Shown piece after piece: positions 10,833 to 21,054 of a stretch of DNA of 64,000 nucleotides; position 1 is the first letter of the stretch; each line of letters opens with the position of its first letter. The position numbers and the translations under genes were made by a program. The stretch comes from Closterium sp. Naga37s-1 (lineage: Eukaryota > Streptophyta > Zygnematophyceae > Desmidiales > Closteriaceae): contig CANJKZ010000269.1 of the NCBI GenBank assembly GCA_947471745.1, positions 620,001 through 684,000 on the forward strand. The letters are read 5' to 3'. The notes under the pieces are model-generated. The model was not told the DNA's origin. It worked only from the letters and a program-made list of their open reading frames with translations, and ran no database searches.

Positions 10833-13319
10833 TATGGCGACTCCCACTGTTCTAGCCTTTGACGCAGTGGGGCACCCTCTAGGGTTCGACTCCTGGCTAG
10901 AGGGGCTGCACCTGTACCTCCATAGTGTCACTAGCCACGACGTCTCACTGCTCGAGCACACGTCGGGGTCTCTTCAGGCCCCCAAGGCTCCTGCTGAGCC
11001 TGCTGCTGACGCTGGGGAGGAAGTGCGGACGCAGTTCCGCGCAGCTCACCTTGCCTACAAGCGGTAGATGGCGCGAGACGCCGCCGCCACACTTGCAGCC
11101 CGCCTTCACCTCTCGTTCGACCAGATAGCCAACTTTCGCCAGGTGCCGTCGGCCCATGCTATGTATTCCGCTGTAGTTAGGCGCTACTCCCCCCCCCCCC
11201 CTCCTGCCACCCTAGGCTGTCTTGCGCTGCCTCTTACCTTCCCTGCGCTGTCAGACTTCGCCTCTGTAGCTGACGAGGGTGCTGGTAGTGGAGCTGGCAA
11301 AAGTGGCGGGTGCGGGCAGCAGCAGTTAGAGTCCTCGTGTGTCGCTGCTTGTGCGCCTACTAGCACATGTGCAGTTCCTGCGGAGGCGTTGCTCTCGGTC
11401 CCTGTCACTCTGGCCGACCCCACCTCTGGACTAGTCTCTGCGCACCCATTTGACTCCTCTGGCTCGACTGAGGGGGGTGACCCTGGTGCTGCCGACTCAG
11501 CGGCCTCTTGCCGCTCGCTGCGCTTGGAGACACCTCTGGGTTTTCCGTCTCGGACGTTTTCGCCTCCTCTGCAACCTGTCGCTGTGGACTTCGGGGGCCC
11601 AGGTGTTGTTGGGGATCCTGACGCTGAGGGTGCTGGCTTTGGGGGTACTGGTTCAGAAGGTGCTGGTTCTGGGGTTGCTGACTCTGGGGGTGCTAGGGGT
11701 CCTCTTGTAGGTGGAGTTGGAGGTTCTGGTGCTGGCGCTGGAGGTGTTCCTGGGACTGGCGGTCCTGGTGTTTGTGCTGGAGGTGCTGGGTCTGGAGGTG
11801 TGTCGCAGTCGCTACCGCGGCGGCCTGTCTTCTTGGAGCAGCCGTCGTCGTCGCTACCTGAGTCGGCGCTTCACCACCTTCTCCGACTCCTGCCTGCCTC
11901 TGCTGAGCCAACGGCCACTGGTACTCCTCCTCCTTTGTTGTTTCCTACCGTTCCTGACCCTGTGTATGTCCTTGCTCGTGCTGCTAGCCCGACTATCCCT
12001 CGTTGTCTAGCCGCGCATGTGACTGCACATGTTTTTTCGCCTGCTACTTCTCTTGCCTTAGTAGCTGAGCTCGCTGGCTTTGCCGCTCCTTGCCGCCGTG
12101 CCGACCTTGCGGGTCTTGTTTCTGCCTCTTCGTGTCCTCCGTCCGTCGGGGGTGAGCTAGCCCTTGGCTGTGACGTCCTTGAGGGCAGGCAATTCGAGCT
12201 GGAGTACTTGCCGTACCCTCTCAGCATCCGTTATCTCACCGCTCTCTAGCAAAAACGGACATGGATTTAAACTAGGGAAAAGGACCGCGCCAAGAAGGAT
12301 TGCCTTTTACTTCAACAGGGAGCAGCGGTGTGGTCCTCGCCCTTGACAATTCTTCTGCTGACACTGCGAGAGCTTCATTTACTTGATAAAATAATGTCAC
12401 TCTCGTACAATGAACGGCGCTACCTCATCGTCGCCAAATCAGAATCACAAGAGATTCACTCATCAAAGCCAAACAAACCGGGCATTTACGGACCATCGAC
12501 CCGTCACGCTCCCACCTACGACATTGGAATCTCACCAACCAAGGCAGCCCACCAGCGACAATGTTCGATAGTGGTGATGCGGCAACATTGTTGAGAATGA
12601 GGAATAAATTGATGACACAAGCCCCTCGTCACGCTGCTAGGACCATTAAACTCGGTGTCGCCAATAAGCTACAACAAACCATTCACCGAGGAGGGGGAGT
12701 ACGTTAGTGAAAAATATGTCAAGGACTGGAATCTTCCTATTCCACACAACGACTTCGTGAATTTGCCAATTGATATGATTAAAGGGCAGCATTCCTCGTC
12801 ACCCTGTGGCTACTCAACATGGCAATGAGATATATAACATGTGGTACCCGGACAACCCAAAGTGGGCTCGCGTCGCTTTATCTCAAAAGCGCAACCAATT
12901 CTGCAGCCCATAGTCGCTAGGGTCGCTAACAATTAGCAATTGAAAGCAAGGGCATCCAGCATCGTCGCCCTGAAGGATCACGACAACAATATTTGCATCA
13001 CCTTGAACGATGTTCTCATCGTAAAAGAACTGGCCTGATGCCAGCCTTGCAGCTGATTGATAGCGGAGCTGGACAATGAACAAATTTGGAGAGCCGCTGC
13101 ATTAAACTCTACCAGAGGGAGAGGGAGCACCGCAACGTCGTAGAAACTATTCCGCGATACCTTAGCAATGCCCGATTCCAAAACACAGTCTACGTCCTCA
13201 ACGTTGATATTCCTGTCCACATTGGTGATTAATAAGACCTAATCGACCCCGTTCAATGGGTGCAACACAAACCAAAGTATCAGGACGGTCGCCCGTTATT
13301 CAAGCATCACGTGGACCCG

Positions 13320-13321
<2 letters not shown>

Positions 13322-13374
<53 letters not shown>
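13322..13374. repeat. (TA)n microsatellite
   Basis: About 26 uninterrupted TA dinucleotides lie within the copia B relic. The short ORFs reading Ile-Tyr repeats on both strands come from it. Confidence 0.97.
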
Positions 13375-13378
<4 letters not shown>

Positions 13379-14284
13379 CACTCAGACCTGCTCGTTTTTG
13401 TCGCAATTGCCGCACACCCACCGCCTCATAAACTGAATCGAGCGATAAATAAATGGCTGAGTCTGCACCTTCCGGCAACGTCAACACCGATATCGTGAAA
13501 GAAGCACAATGGCCAACACCTCATCTCTACAAAACAAGGGATTCGTGACTCGCAACCGTCATCACAGTTCACCAACTAAGAACTTCCAACTAGGAACCTA
13601 CCATAACGAAGAGACTGGATCGGGTGATGCGCTACCTTGGACCAGATATTTTGAGGAAGAAGGCCGACCTTTGCCCTATGATTGGGAAACCTTCCATGTC
13701 ATGAATCTGTGGCCACGCAAGGAGCACATTTCCAAGCAACTTCAGAAGCTCGTCAAAGATGAAGCTGGCCGACATGAAGCTTTGGAAGCAACTGAGAAAG
13801 CATAATAGTTGTACGATGGGGCAATGGCGAACCAGCGGGATCGGTAAGCGAAACAGTACGAAGCAGCGTAGTTGTGTGATGGGGAAGAGGAGCAGCAATA
13901 GCAACGCAAACTGACCGAAGCGGGATACCGACGAACATGAGGATGAAGAGTCACTTTGAACGATCAACTAACCTGCACTGGCAGCGTTGGCATATACGTT
14001 CCAATTGTTTGGAAATGTCGACCTGATCGCGTGTGTGATGTCGACAATAGAGGCTCGTAAAATGTCTTATCACAGAAGCAGTATCTAATCGTGATTTTGT
14101 TAATCGGAACGGAGTTTATCACCGTCGGCGAAGTTCTTCGTAAAGCCCTTTATTTGCAAGAATTGTTGCAGGAGGCGAAAGTCGCAAGCGACGAGTTTTT
14201 TTATAAATAGTTTTGAAACAACCGTAGTGGGATCAAAATCGCCAACAAGCCTAATTGTGTTAACCGCACGAAGCAAAAATTAGT

Positions 14285-14945
14285 TCAATGTGTCGAGAAA
14301 AGCACTGCATGTGCATGGGCAAAAGTTGGAGCTTCTGTGCAGGCTGCGAGAAAGCCCTCTTGAATGATGTGGAAAACGTACCTGTGCACAGGATGTACCG
14401 AGGTACTTGTGCACGAGGTCCTGGGTGTCCGCGGATGCAGCAGCAACACCTCGTGCGTAGGTGCAGGGGGCGCATCTAGTGCTGGGGTTTGCGGAAGATC
14501 ATCTGCGCAGGGTCGCGGCAACCCCTGCGCACTTCCGCGGATGCACAAGAGAATTTCGACGAGAAATTCGATGTGCGCGAATTTCGACCAATGGGAGCGC
14601 AGGGAATTTCGACCAATCATATCCTGGCAGAAATTGTACCCGTCAGGAGAAATTGAACCACAAACAGAAAATGAACCAGCTACACGTTTTTGTAACAAAA
14701 AAAACGTGCACACTTATGGATGGTGTACAACCTGGGCAACTACCTAGTTAGGTGGAAATACATGGGCTTGATTTTCTCACCTGCCATTGCTAAGTTGGCA
14801 TGGCACATGCTTGGTAGTTAGCTAAACGTTCCCTCTTTGAATCTCTGCTCAAATATACCGAGTCAAACAACAGCTCTGGTATCAGCCAGAATTCTACCCG
14901 CGCGGCCCCTAGCCCGCCAACTCTCCCGTATGATAGAATTCTCCG
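14285..14945. other. Unidentified insert in the copia B relic
   Basis: RNase H similarity stops near 14,280 and resumes near 14,950. The intervening ~660 bp is more GC-rich in its first half and contains GAATTTCGACCAAT twice (about 14,580 and 14,610). It ends with a stretch resembling an LTR end and primer site (ctggtatcag near 14,877). I cannot assign it to a family. Confidence 0.4.
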
Positions 14946-15130
14946 CACAATGTCTCTTCATGGAGGACGGAATCAACAATAAAAAGGGTAAACCTCAAAT
15001 ACTTCCCAACTGTCATTATGGCTGCTGATTTCTTTACGAAAACAACAGTACATAAGAAGTTCCAGCACTTTGCTGCTGATCTACGTGGAGTTCTCAAGAA
15101 GTCGCATGTACCGAATTTGAAAGAATGAGG

Positions 15131-15860
15131 ACATTTATAGATTAAATAAAAGGTTGCAAGCAATCGTGTCATTTGGGAAGTGTCACAGTAGTAAAACGAA
15201 CAACCATATATAGAGAATGCCCACCCAGTAGTATTGCGGTATCCTCATATAGAGGACATGATGAAGGCATTAGAGTCGTCAACAGTTGTTAGAGTTGACC
15301 TGCTATTATTAGCTGAACCTTTTGAGGTATGTTCCATCGAATAATCATATGTATCGCAAGAGTCACGTTGACAGTATCGAGATCTGGTCATATCTACTGT
15401 ATCTATAATTATAATATCGTTGTAGAATAAGGAAATGCATTTCTCAAAAGACATGGTTAGCTATGAACCATAAATATGTTGCATGTAATGCCTTTACCAT
15501 CTCGTTGTTTACATTCATTATGACAAGGACTTCCACAATCTTACTCACGTTCTCTATTTCTCCATTTCTTAGGTTGTCTCAATAACGTTTGTTCGGAGAG
15601 ATTCTCCCAGTTTTGGCTCGACTTATGAAGGTTATGGAAGAGATTGGAATGGTTGATTATGTTCTAGGGACTGTCTAGCTGGTACGTTCAGAATTTTTCC
15701 GCCGTGGTGCAAAATGACTCCAAACGGTGCAAAGCGGTTATCGGCATTCACCGTCCTGGACACCGATGCAACGAGACTAACCGTACAGAACAAACAAGGG
15801 ACGGACGTGCCGAACACACCCTTAACGGTGTTTGATACACCCTTAACACACCCTTAACGG
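15131..15860. other. AT-rich stretch, nothing recognised
   Basis: There is no convincing reading frame, LTR, RNA gene or repeat. A short direct repeat of acacccttaac occurs three times around 15,815-15,860. It may be decayed element sequence. Confidence 0.4.
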
Positions 15861-17336
15861 GTTGAGAATCAAGACGCATCACATTTGTAGGTTCGGAGGA
15901 GGTTTGGGTATACTCACCAAACTGAACCGCGTGTTTATAGTATTGGAAGCTTCCCCGAACCAAATGGGCAATGGTGGGGGCATAGGCTATCAAATCATAC
16001 AGCAATGCTACCGCATCTCGATCTCACTGAGACGAGTATCAAAGAGATCGACAGTGAGGCTCGTATGGTGCATAGCGAGGAAAGAGTCACAAGCAGATGC
16101 AAGACGCTCAGGGAGGCAGGTCGCGACGAAGTACACACTGATATACGTTGGATGCGGGTGCACAGCAAGGCTCTCAGTAGTGCATGCTATACGGAAGCTA
16201 GCGTCAAGCAAGCTCAGGTGAGAAACGAGGTCAGAGACGGTGAGGAAAGTATGGAGATCATGAAAGATTCAGGGTAGAAAGTGGCGGCCTAAATTAGCAG
16301 ACAAAGGAGTGGAGTAGCATGCCACAACAGCGTGAAAACACTCCTTCACTGTCTCCACCTGGCAAAAGTACTCCTGCTCAGCCAGCAGAAAAATGCGACT
16401 GATAGTAAGGCGCGCAGTAGCGTAGCACGCATCCCACTAAGAACGCTCCAGTCGAGTAGCACAATGCTCCTCCTTCTGCACTGGCATGGCGTCAGAAGGA
16501 AGAGCAGTAGGACGCGGCGGGGTTGGGAGCTCACTCGTAACATGGTCATACAGGGGGGTGTCATTCTGAAGCTGGCTCCTCTGATAGAGCTTGCTCCTCT
16601 GATAGAGCTTGACTTCAATCAGCCACCCATCGAAGTCCCTCAGCATTGAACCGTAGGACTGAGTTAGTTGCCATAGTAGCAGACGGCAAGGACACAACTG
16701 CAGTAGGAGAAAAAGGCCACACGAGGAGGAGAATAGAGGCAACAAGAAACCCTAACCGCGGAGGCAGGCAGTGGGTGTAAACGCAAGTGCATGCCAGGTA
16801 TTAGCACCAACGACAGGGGCGCATGTATGCGTGAGGGGAAGCAGGATGGCGTGCTGGATGGTGCTGGCGGTGGATCATCGCAGGGTGGCGCGCGGGCGGT
16901 GTGGCGGCATGGTCTGGCGGGGTGTTAGCGCGGGTGGCGCGGGCATGAGAGGCGCGCAGGTGCGGGCTTGCGCTAGAGCTTATAGAGCACTCGCAAGCGC
17001 ACTGGCGGGTTGATGTTGCTGGCGGGCTAATGCGTTGGCGCTGCCGGCGCGCTCGATGGCGTGCTGGCGGGCTGGCGCTACTAGCAGGCTGGCGCGCTGG
17101 CGCGGCTTGCGCTGCTGATGTGCTCACTGACGTGCTGGTGGGTTGGCGTGGCCGGTGATGCTGGCGCGCTTTCTGGCGCGCTAGCGGGACTCAGAATCCC
17201 AGCCACTAGACCGGTGGTATAAATGGGTTTTTTAAGTAGCGGGTGAGTGCGTCTATAACCCCCCATGCAAGCGTGCCTGTAACCCTTCTTAGGATCAATC
17301 TAGCATCCCCAGTGCTAGTATTCTGATAGCGGGATG

Positions 17337-17477
17337 TGTCAGTAGATCTGCACTGTGGATGCCCGATTGATCCTTGGGGGTATTACAGGCGCGTTCGCCT
17401 GTGGGGTTATGGGCGCACGGACCCGCTACACAAACAAGCCCTTTTATCCCAGTGGTCTAGTGGTTGGGGTTCTGACA
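17337..17477 (+). repeat. TRIM 5' LTR
   Basis: This 141-bp LTR has TG...CA ends. Its last ~30 bp resemble the 5' part of tRNA-Glu (TCCCAGTGGTCTAGTGG). Confidence 0.92.
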
Positions 17478-17517
17478 TGGTATCAAAGCGGTCTCGGGTT
17501 TGAATCCCGGTGTATGC
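17446..17517 (+). ncRNA. tRNA-like sequence with A and B boxes across the TRIM LTR/PBS junction
   Basis: An A-box-like TGGTCTAGTGG lies at 17,453-17,463 and a B-box-like GGTTTGAATCC at 17,497-17,507, with starts 44 nt apart as in tRNAs. A perfect-geometry T arm (TCGGG-TTTGAAT-CCCGG) lies at 17,494-17,510. The acceptor and anticodon arms do not pair, and the primer-binding site takes the anticodon-arm position. This is tRNA-like, not a functional tRNA gene. An extended primer-binding complement is the alternative reading. Confidence 0.6.
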
Positions 17518-17570
17518 ACATGCAGGCGGTTGCCGCTGTGCTCAGTCCTGGGCCTCCCAGTGTGGGGGGG

Positions 17571-17711
17571 TGTCAGTAGATCTGCACTGTGGATGCCTGA
17601 TTGATCCTTGGGGGGATTACAGGCGCGTTCGCCTGGGGGGTTATAGGCGCACGGACCCGCTACACAAACAAGCCCTTTTATCCCAGTGGTCTAGTGGTTG
17701 GGATTCTGACA
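17571..17711 (+). repeat. TRIM 3' LTR
   Basis: This 141-bp LTR matches the 5' LTR with about five substitutions. It also ends in the tRNA-Glu-like TCCCAGTGGTCTAGTGG segment but is followed by the target duplication, so it lacks the downstream B box. Confidence 0.92.
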
Positions 17712-18200
17712 GGATGGCGTCGGCTAGCTAGCGCGCGCTGGCTGACTGGCGCGTGGTGGCTGGCACGCTGATGGGCTGGCGTGCTGGAAGACTGGCGCGA
17801 GAGCTGGCTGGCGCGTTGGCGGCGCGCGGACGCGCTAGCTGACTGGGGCGCGAGCTGGCTGTCACGCTGGCTAGCTGACACGCTGGCTAGCTGGCGCTAG
17901 GCGAGTGCGCTGGCGGGTGCGCTAGCTAGCACGAGCGGCTGTCGCGTTGGCTGGTTAGCGGTTGGCTTGCGGGCTAGGGCAGGTTGCGCGCTAAGGGGCG
18001 CAACAGGGGGCTCTAGGGGGGGCTTTACGAGAGGACAAAACTACGGTAGCTAGGGTAGGCGAGGCAGAAGCGATTGACCTAAACCTAACAATGGTACCAT
18101 GTCAAGAAACAAGGAATGACTAGCATGAGAAGGTACACAAATATAACCAAATCTATACCCCATATAGTCCATCTCTACCTAGCCTCTCAGTTCACTTACA

Positions 18201-18470
18201 AAAAAACTAGATGTGTGTACTTTAACAGAAGGTGCAATAGCCGCTGATGTCCAAACTTTGTTGGGTGTCCAGACTTGGATACGAGCTTCTAAGTTCGCTT
18301 CTTGATGTTTAAGGGTTTAGGTGTCGCAAAGACTCTTGGCAAAGGCTGTTTTACCCGCCATCTGAAATCGCTTTCGCCCCACACACATTTTTTAAATACA
18401 CCCCTTTCAGGTTTTCGCCAACACTATTTCAAGTTCAGGATTTATGAAACTTTACCAAGCTGACCTCGGG
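18201..18470. other. Unassigned stretch before a copia LTR
   Basis: I see no recognisable gene or repeat; it may be decayed LTR or target sequence. The composition is closer to AT-balanced than the flanking GC-rich leader. Confidence 0.35.
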
Positions 18471-18590
18471 CTTTAAATGTACTTGTATTGTAGGTGTACA
18501 CTCTAGTAGGCGAGGAATAATCCAGGGTTGGACATTCAGAGGTTAGGTATTTGTACCCACTCGAGACAGACACACTTTCTCATTTCATCA
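18471..18590 (+). repeat. 5' LTR of the outer copia
   Basis: It matches the LTR at 29,162 over most of its length. The left boundary is approximate because the terminal TG is not preserved clearly; the right boundary is set by the primer-binding site. Confidence 0.6.
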
Positions 18591-18790
18591 TGGTATCGAG
18601 TAGGTTAGGTCCGCGCTCCCGCTCACCCTCACCTAGCCTAGCCCACCACCCACCCCCCCTAGACCGCCTCCTAGGGTGCCCGCCGGCCCGATAGTCCGAC
18701 CTCCAGCCGTAGCGACGCCTGCCAGCCCTAGCGCCGCCCGCCAGCCTTAGCGTCTCCCGGTAGCACGCAGCGTGCAGCCCGCCATTGTGC

Positions 18791-19189
18791 TGTCACATAA
18801 TCGATTTCTCGTACGAATGTGTCACTAAAACCGAGTACAAGGCGTTGTCATACATGGAAATTACGGGGATAATTTAGATAAGATGGCCATTCGGAACATA
18901 CGCTTCCCGATACTACAATCATAAGTGCACAAAGGCACGCAAGGCTATTGGCACTTGGGATTACGACTACATTACGTTGTATACACCACGGTCGGCACTG
19001 TCGGAGCCGTATAACAACAATGTCGGTGAGAAAAAACAGAATTAAGAGAAATTAATAGAAAGCTTTAAAAGGTATAATAGCAGGCCGCTTCAGACAATGT
19101 AAAGACCAAAATAAGAGGAGAAAGGGGAGAATATGATAGAAGAAATATAACAATGTGAAAAAAAAAAAAAACGGGGACGTCATCTCACA
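18791..19189 (-). repeat. 3' LTR of the chromovirus derivative
   Basis: The plus strand runs TGTCACATAATCG to CATCTCACA. It pairs with 19,530-19,930 and shares the long block around caaaggcacgcaaggcta. Confidence 0.85.
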
Positions 19190-19529
19190 CCCCCCCCCCC
19201 CCCTCAAAGTTGGGTGGTAAAAGGAACACCGTGCTTGACAAGGTAGTCCTGGAGAGGACAACGGGCGTTATCATGTTGTGTTCAGGTACCCAGCCATCCT
19301 CGAAAGGATCATAGCATTTCCAACGAATCAAGAGCTCCAGGGTGCCATTGCGGCATCCTCGTTGCGCCAGAATGGCTTCGAGTTTGTACCCTGGTTCCCC
19401 ATTAACGAGTACTGGTGCTTACATGAAATCGACATTGAATTGGTCGCCCCCGGCAGTATTTCAAGGCAGGTTTTTCCGCGACCGCTGCTTAGCCGAGAGT
19501 TGTCGAATGAGAACGCATCTGATACCAAG

Positions 19530-19930
19530 TGTCACAGGATCGAATTCTCATTCGAATGTGCTACTATAATCGAATACAAGACGCTTTGATACTTGGAAGG
19601 TACAACGATAAATTAGATAAAACGAACATTCGTGTCATACCCTTCCCAATGCTACAATCACAAGTGTGCAAAGGCACGCAAGGCTACTGGCACTTGGGAT
19701 TACGGCTATATTACGCCGTATACATCACGGTCGGCACTGTCGGTGCCGTATAACAACAATGTTGGTGAGAAAACATAAGAAATATGAGAAATATATAGAA
19801 GGCTCTATAAACTAGAATAGTAGGCCAATTGAGATTAAATAGAAACCAGATTCAAGAGGAAAAAAGGGAGAATAGAATAAAGGGGAAGTACAATAATGAG
19901 AAAATATTATAACGAGGACGTCCTCTCACA
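19530..19930 (-). repeat. 5' LTR of the chromovirus derivative
   Basis: The plus strand runs TGTCACAGGATCG to TCCTCTCACA. It is flanked on its inner side by the minus-strand primer-binding site. Confidence 0.85.
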
Positions 19931-20584
19931 CGCGCAGCGTGCAGCCTGCCGGCGCGTGTGCGGCCCGCAAGCACGCACGCCAGCATGCACGCCAGCGCGC
20001 ACACTAATGCCCAACGTTAGCGCGCCAAGCCAGCGCACACATCAACAATACACCTAGCCCCGGATGGCGTCCGCACTAGAGCCTACTACCGCCGCTCTAG
20101 CGCCTACTAACGTCCCTCTAGCGCATGCGGCCACTTCACTGGCACTACTGCCAACACTACAACAGCCTGCCCCACCACCAGTATAACATATTTCCTACTC
20201 TAATTGATGCTCTCATAGGCCATCTGCTACTATTTACCGCCAGTCATCGCCAGTTGAATGCTCTTAGCCCGCTACGAGTCATCCAACCTTGTTAGCTATA
20301 GTGCCTGCTTTGGTCATTTGCTGCCTAGACCTTGCCCGCCTTAGTCATGGCGTCTGACGAGGCCCTACGCTTTGACTCTTAGGGGCGTACAATTGACTTC
20401 ACTACATTGCTGTTGCATGCCACGCTTCACCTCCAGAGCCAGCGTTAGGATGGTGACACTCGATACGCTCACACTTTGGGTGAGTTGCCTGCCTCCTCAC
20501 GTCCCACCCCTCTTATTCTTAAGGCCACTTCATCGGACCAGGAGACCTTCGCAGTGTAGCACACTGCATACCCGGTGTGGCGAT

Positions 20585-20779
20585 TGTCAAATTATTTTTG
20601 TTAGTTATAGGCTAAGTTGAGCTACTCTGTACAGAGTACAACACGTTTCAGCTACTCTGCATACATGCTGTTAGTTCATCATCCGTATTCAGTTAGTTCT
20701 TTGACATGGTATAAGCTAGGCTAGTTCTACGCTTCGCTCGCTCGCCCCTCGCCTAGGTTAGGGATTTGCCTGTTAGCCA
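20585..20779 (+). mobile_element. Copia 5' LTR, PBS and leader start, split by the next element
   Basis: A 122-bp LTR (20,585-20,706, TGTCAAATTATT to TTTGACA) is followed by primer-binding site TGGTATAAGC. The leader ends with tgttagcca at 20,779, where another copia is inserted. The leader resumes as gccacccgttactagccg at about 25,921. It interrupts the gag of the outer copia and is therefore younger than it. Confidence 0.75.
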
Positions 20780-20912
20780 TGTCAAACTATGATGATATAG
20801 TTGGTATTGTTCTAGTCTAGGTGCATTTACTATGTCCTAGGTTTAGGGTTAGGGCTGACTTATATCTTGCTTGTTTGTTCATTTGCTAGTCATTCATTCT
20901 CATATCATAACA
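20780..20912 (+). repeat. 5' LTR of the 20.8-25.9 kb copia
   Basis: It starts TGTCAAACTATG. Its end is set by the primer-binding site at 20,913 and lies a few bases beyond the point reached by the 3' copy. Confidence 0.8.
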
Positions 20913-20975
20913 TGGTATCGGAGCTAGGTTTCCCTAGCTAGGGTTTCCCCTAGCTCGATAAATTAAGGGCCCACC
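20913..20975 (+). promoter_or_regulatory. PBS, twin hairpins and GGGCCCACC motif
   Basis: After TGGTATCGG come two perfect, overlapping hairpins: GCTAGG-TTTC-CCTAGC at 20,923-20,938 and GCTAGGG-TTTC-CCCTAGC at 20,937-20,954. GGGCCCACC follows at 20,967-20,975. Place and shape match the hairpins at 6040, 9863 and 36,409 while the stem sequences differ. Confidence 0.55.
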
Positions 20976-21054
20976 AAATTCGCTAGCGCGCGCCTCATAC
21001 TAACGCGCGCCCCGTCGTAATGTGCGCCTCGTAGACCGTCGCCCGTCGCCCGGA

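Larger units (their letters stand above)
9737..12249 (+). mobile_element. Ty1/copia element, 5' part with internal deletion, broken
   Basis: A 114-bp LTR (9737-9850, TGTCAAATTA to TTCTTGACA) is followed by the primer-binding site TGGTATAAAGAGC at 9851. A GC-rich leader to 10,833 and gag starting at 10,834 (MATPTVLAFDAVGHPLGFDSW) follow. The gag is short and gives way to the Gly/Ala/Val-rich linker that normally precedes RT (ending near 12,249 with LEGRQFELE). Most of gag, protease, integrase, RT and the 3' LTR are missing. It is broken, with large deletions and a few smaller changes. Confidence 0.85.
12330..15130 (+). mobile_element. Ancient, heavily decayed copia B relic
   Basis: Collinear nucleotide matches to the copia B copies run through this AT-enriched tract. 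Gag-end sequence (gactggaatct) is near 12,730, and protease-region sequence (acatgtggtacc...gaacgatgttctcatcgtaaaagaac) lies at 12,838-13,030. An integrase-region piece is near 13,200-13,310, RNase H (ttgttgcaggaggcgaaa) near 14,165, and the RNase H end (GCTGATTTCTTTACGAAA) near 15,024. It is broken many times and carries a (TA)n run and an unrelated insert. It is the oldest copia B copy in the window. Confidence 0.75.
17337..17711 (+). mobile_element. Complete TRIM (375 bp) with tRNA-like sequence, TSD GGATG
   Basis: Two 141-bp LTRs (17,337-17,477 and 17,571-17,711; TGTCAGTAG to TTCTGACA) differ at about five sites. They flank a 93-bp internal segment with a primer-binding site (TGGTATCAAAGCGG at 17,478) and a polypurine tract (GTGTGGGGGG before 17,571). 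The 5-bp target duplication GGATG is present at 17,332-17,336 and 17,712-17,716. It has no coding capacity, as expected for a terminal-repeat retrotransposon in miniature, and looks whole for its class. It sits in the leader of the minus-strand copia relic, so it is younger than that element. Confidence 0.93.
15861..18200 (-). mobile_element. Minus-strand copia relic: gag, leader, 5' LTR; broken
   Basis: Segment 15,990-16,640 aligns on the minus strand with the gag of the copias at 4.7-5.2 kb and 34.9-35.3 kb, although heavily altered. A low-complexity GC-rich leader based on gctggcgcgctggc occupies 16,760-18,050. Near 18,090 the plus strand reads ggtaccatgtca, a primer-binding site next to an LTR start; the outer LTR end is indistinct. 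The element is broken many times, has no visible pol, and hosts the TRIM in its leader. Confidence 0.65.
18791..19930 (-). mobile_element. Ty3/gypsy chromovirus deletion derivative
   Basis: Two ~400-bp LTRs flank a 340-bp interior. On the minus strand a primer-binding site (TTGGTATCAGATGCG) follows the LTR at 19,530 and a G-run polypurine tract precedes the LTR at 19,189. The interior retains only a chromodomain (YKLEAILAQRG, then LLIRWKCYDPFEDGWVPEHN, about 19,250-19,380); gag, protease, RT, RNase H and the integrase core are gone. The flanks tgtgc and cgcgc could be a decayed 5-bp target duplication. It is an internally deleted fossil; LTR divergence suggests considerable age. It lies inside the leader of the outer copia. 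Confidence 0.85.
18471..20584 (+). mobile_element. Copia 5' part: LTR, PBS, leader, start of gag; old, broken
   Basis: A ~120-bp LTR ends at 18,590, with primer-binding site TGGTATCGAGTAGG at 18,591. A GC-rich leader continues to 20,346, interrupted by the chromovirus derivative, and a gag start lies near 20,347 (MASDEALRFDS). The body is cut at 20,585 by another copia LTR. The LTR resembles the one at 29,162-29,272 (shared ggtgtacactct and gttggacattc blocks), so these may be the two ends of one outer element. It is broken by a few visible changes plus insertions. Confidence 0.7.

Noticed and set aside
13296-13498. ORFs with Ile-Tyr repeats
   Set aside because: They are read-through of the (TA)n microsatellite.
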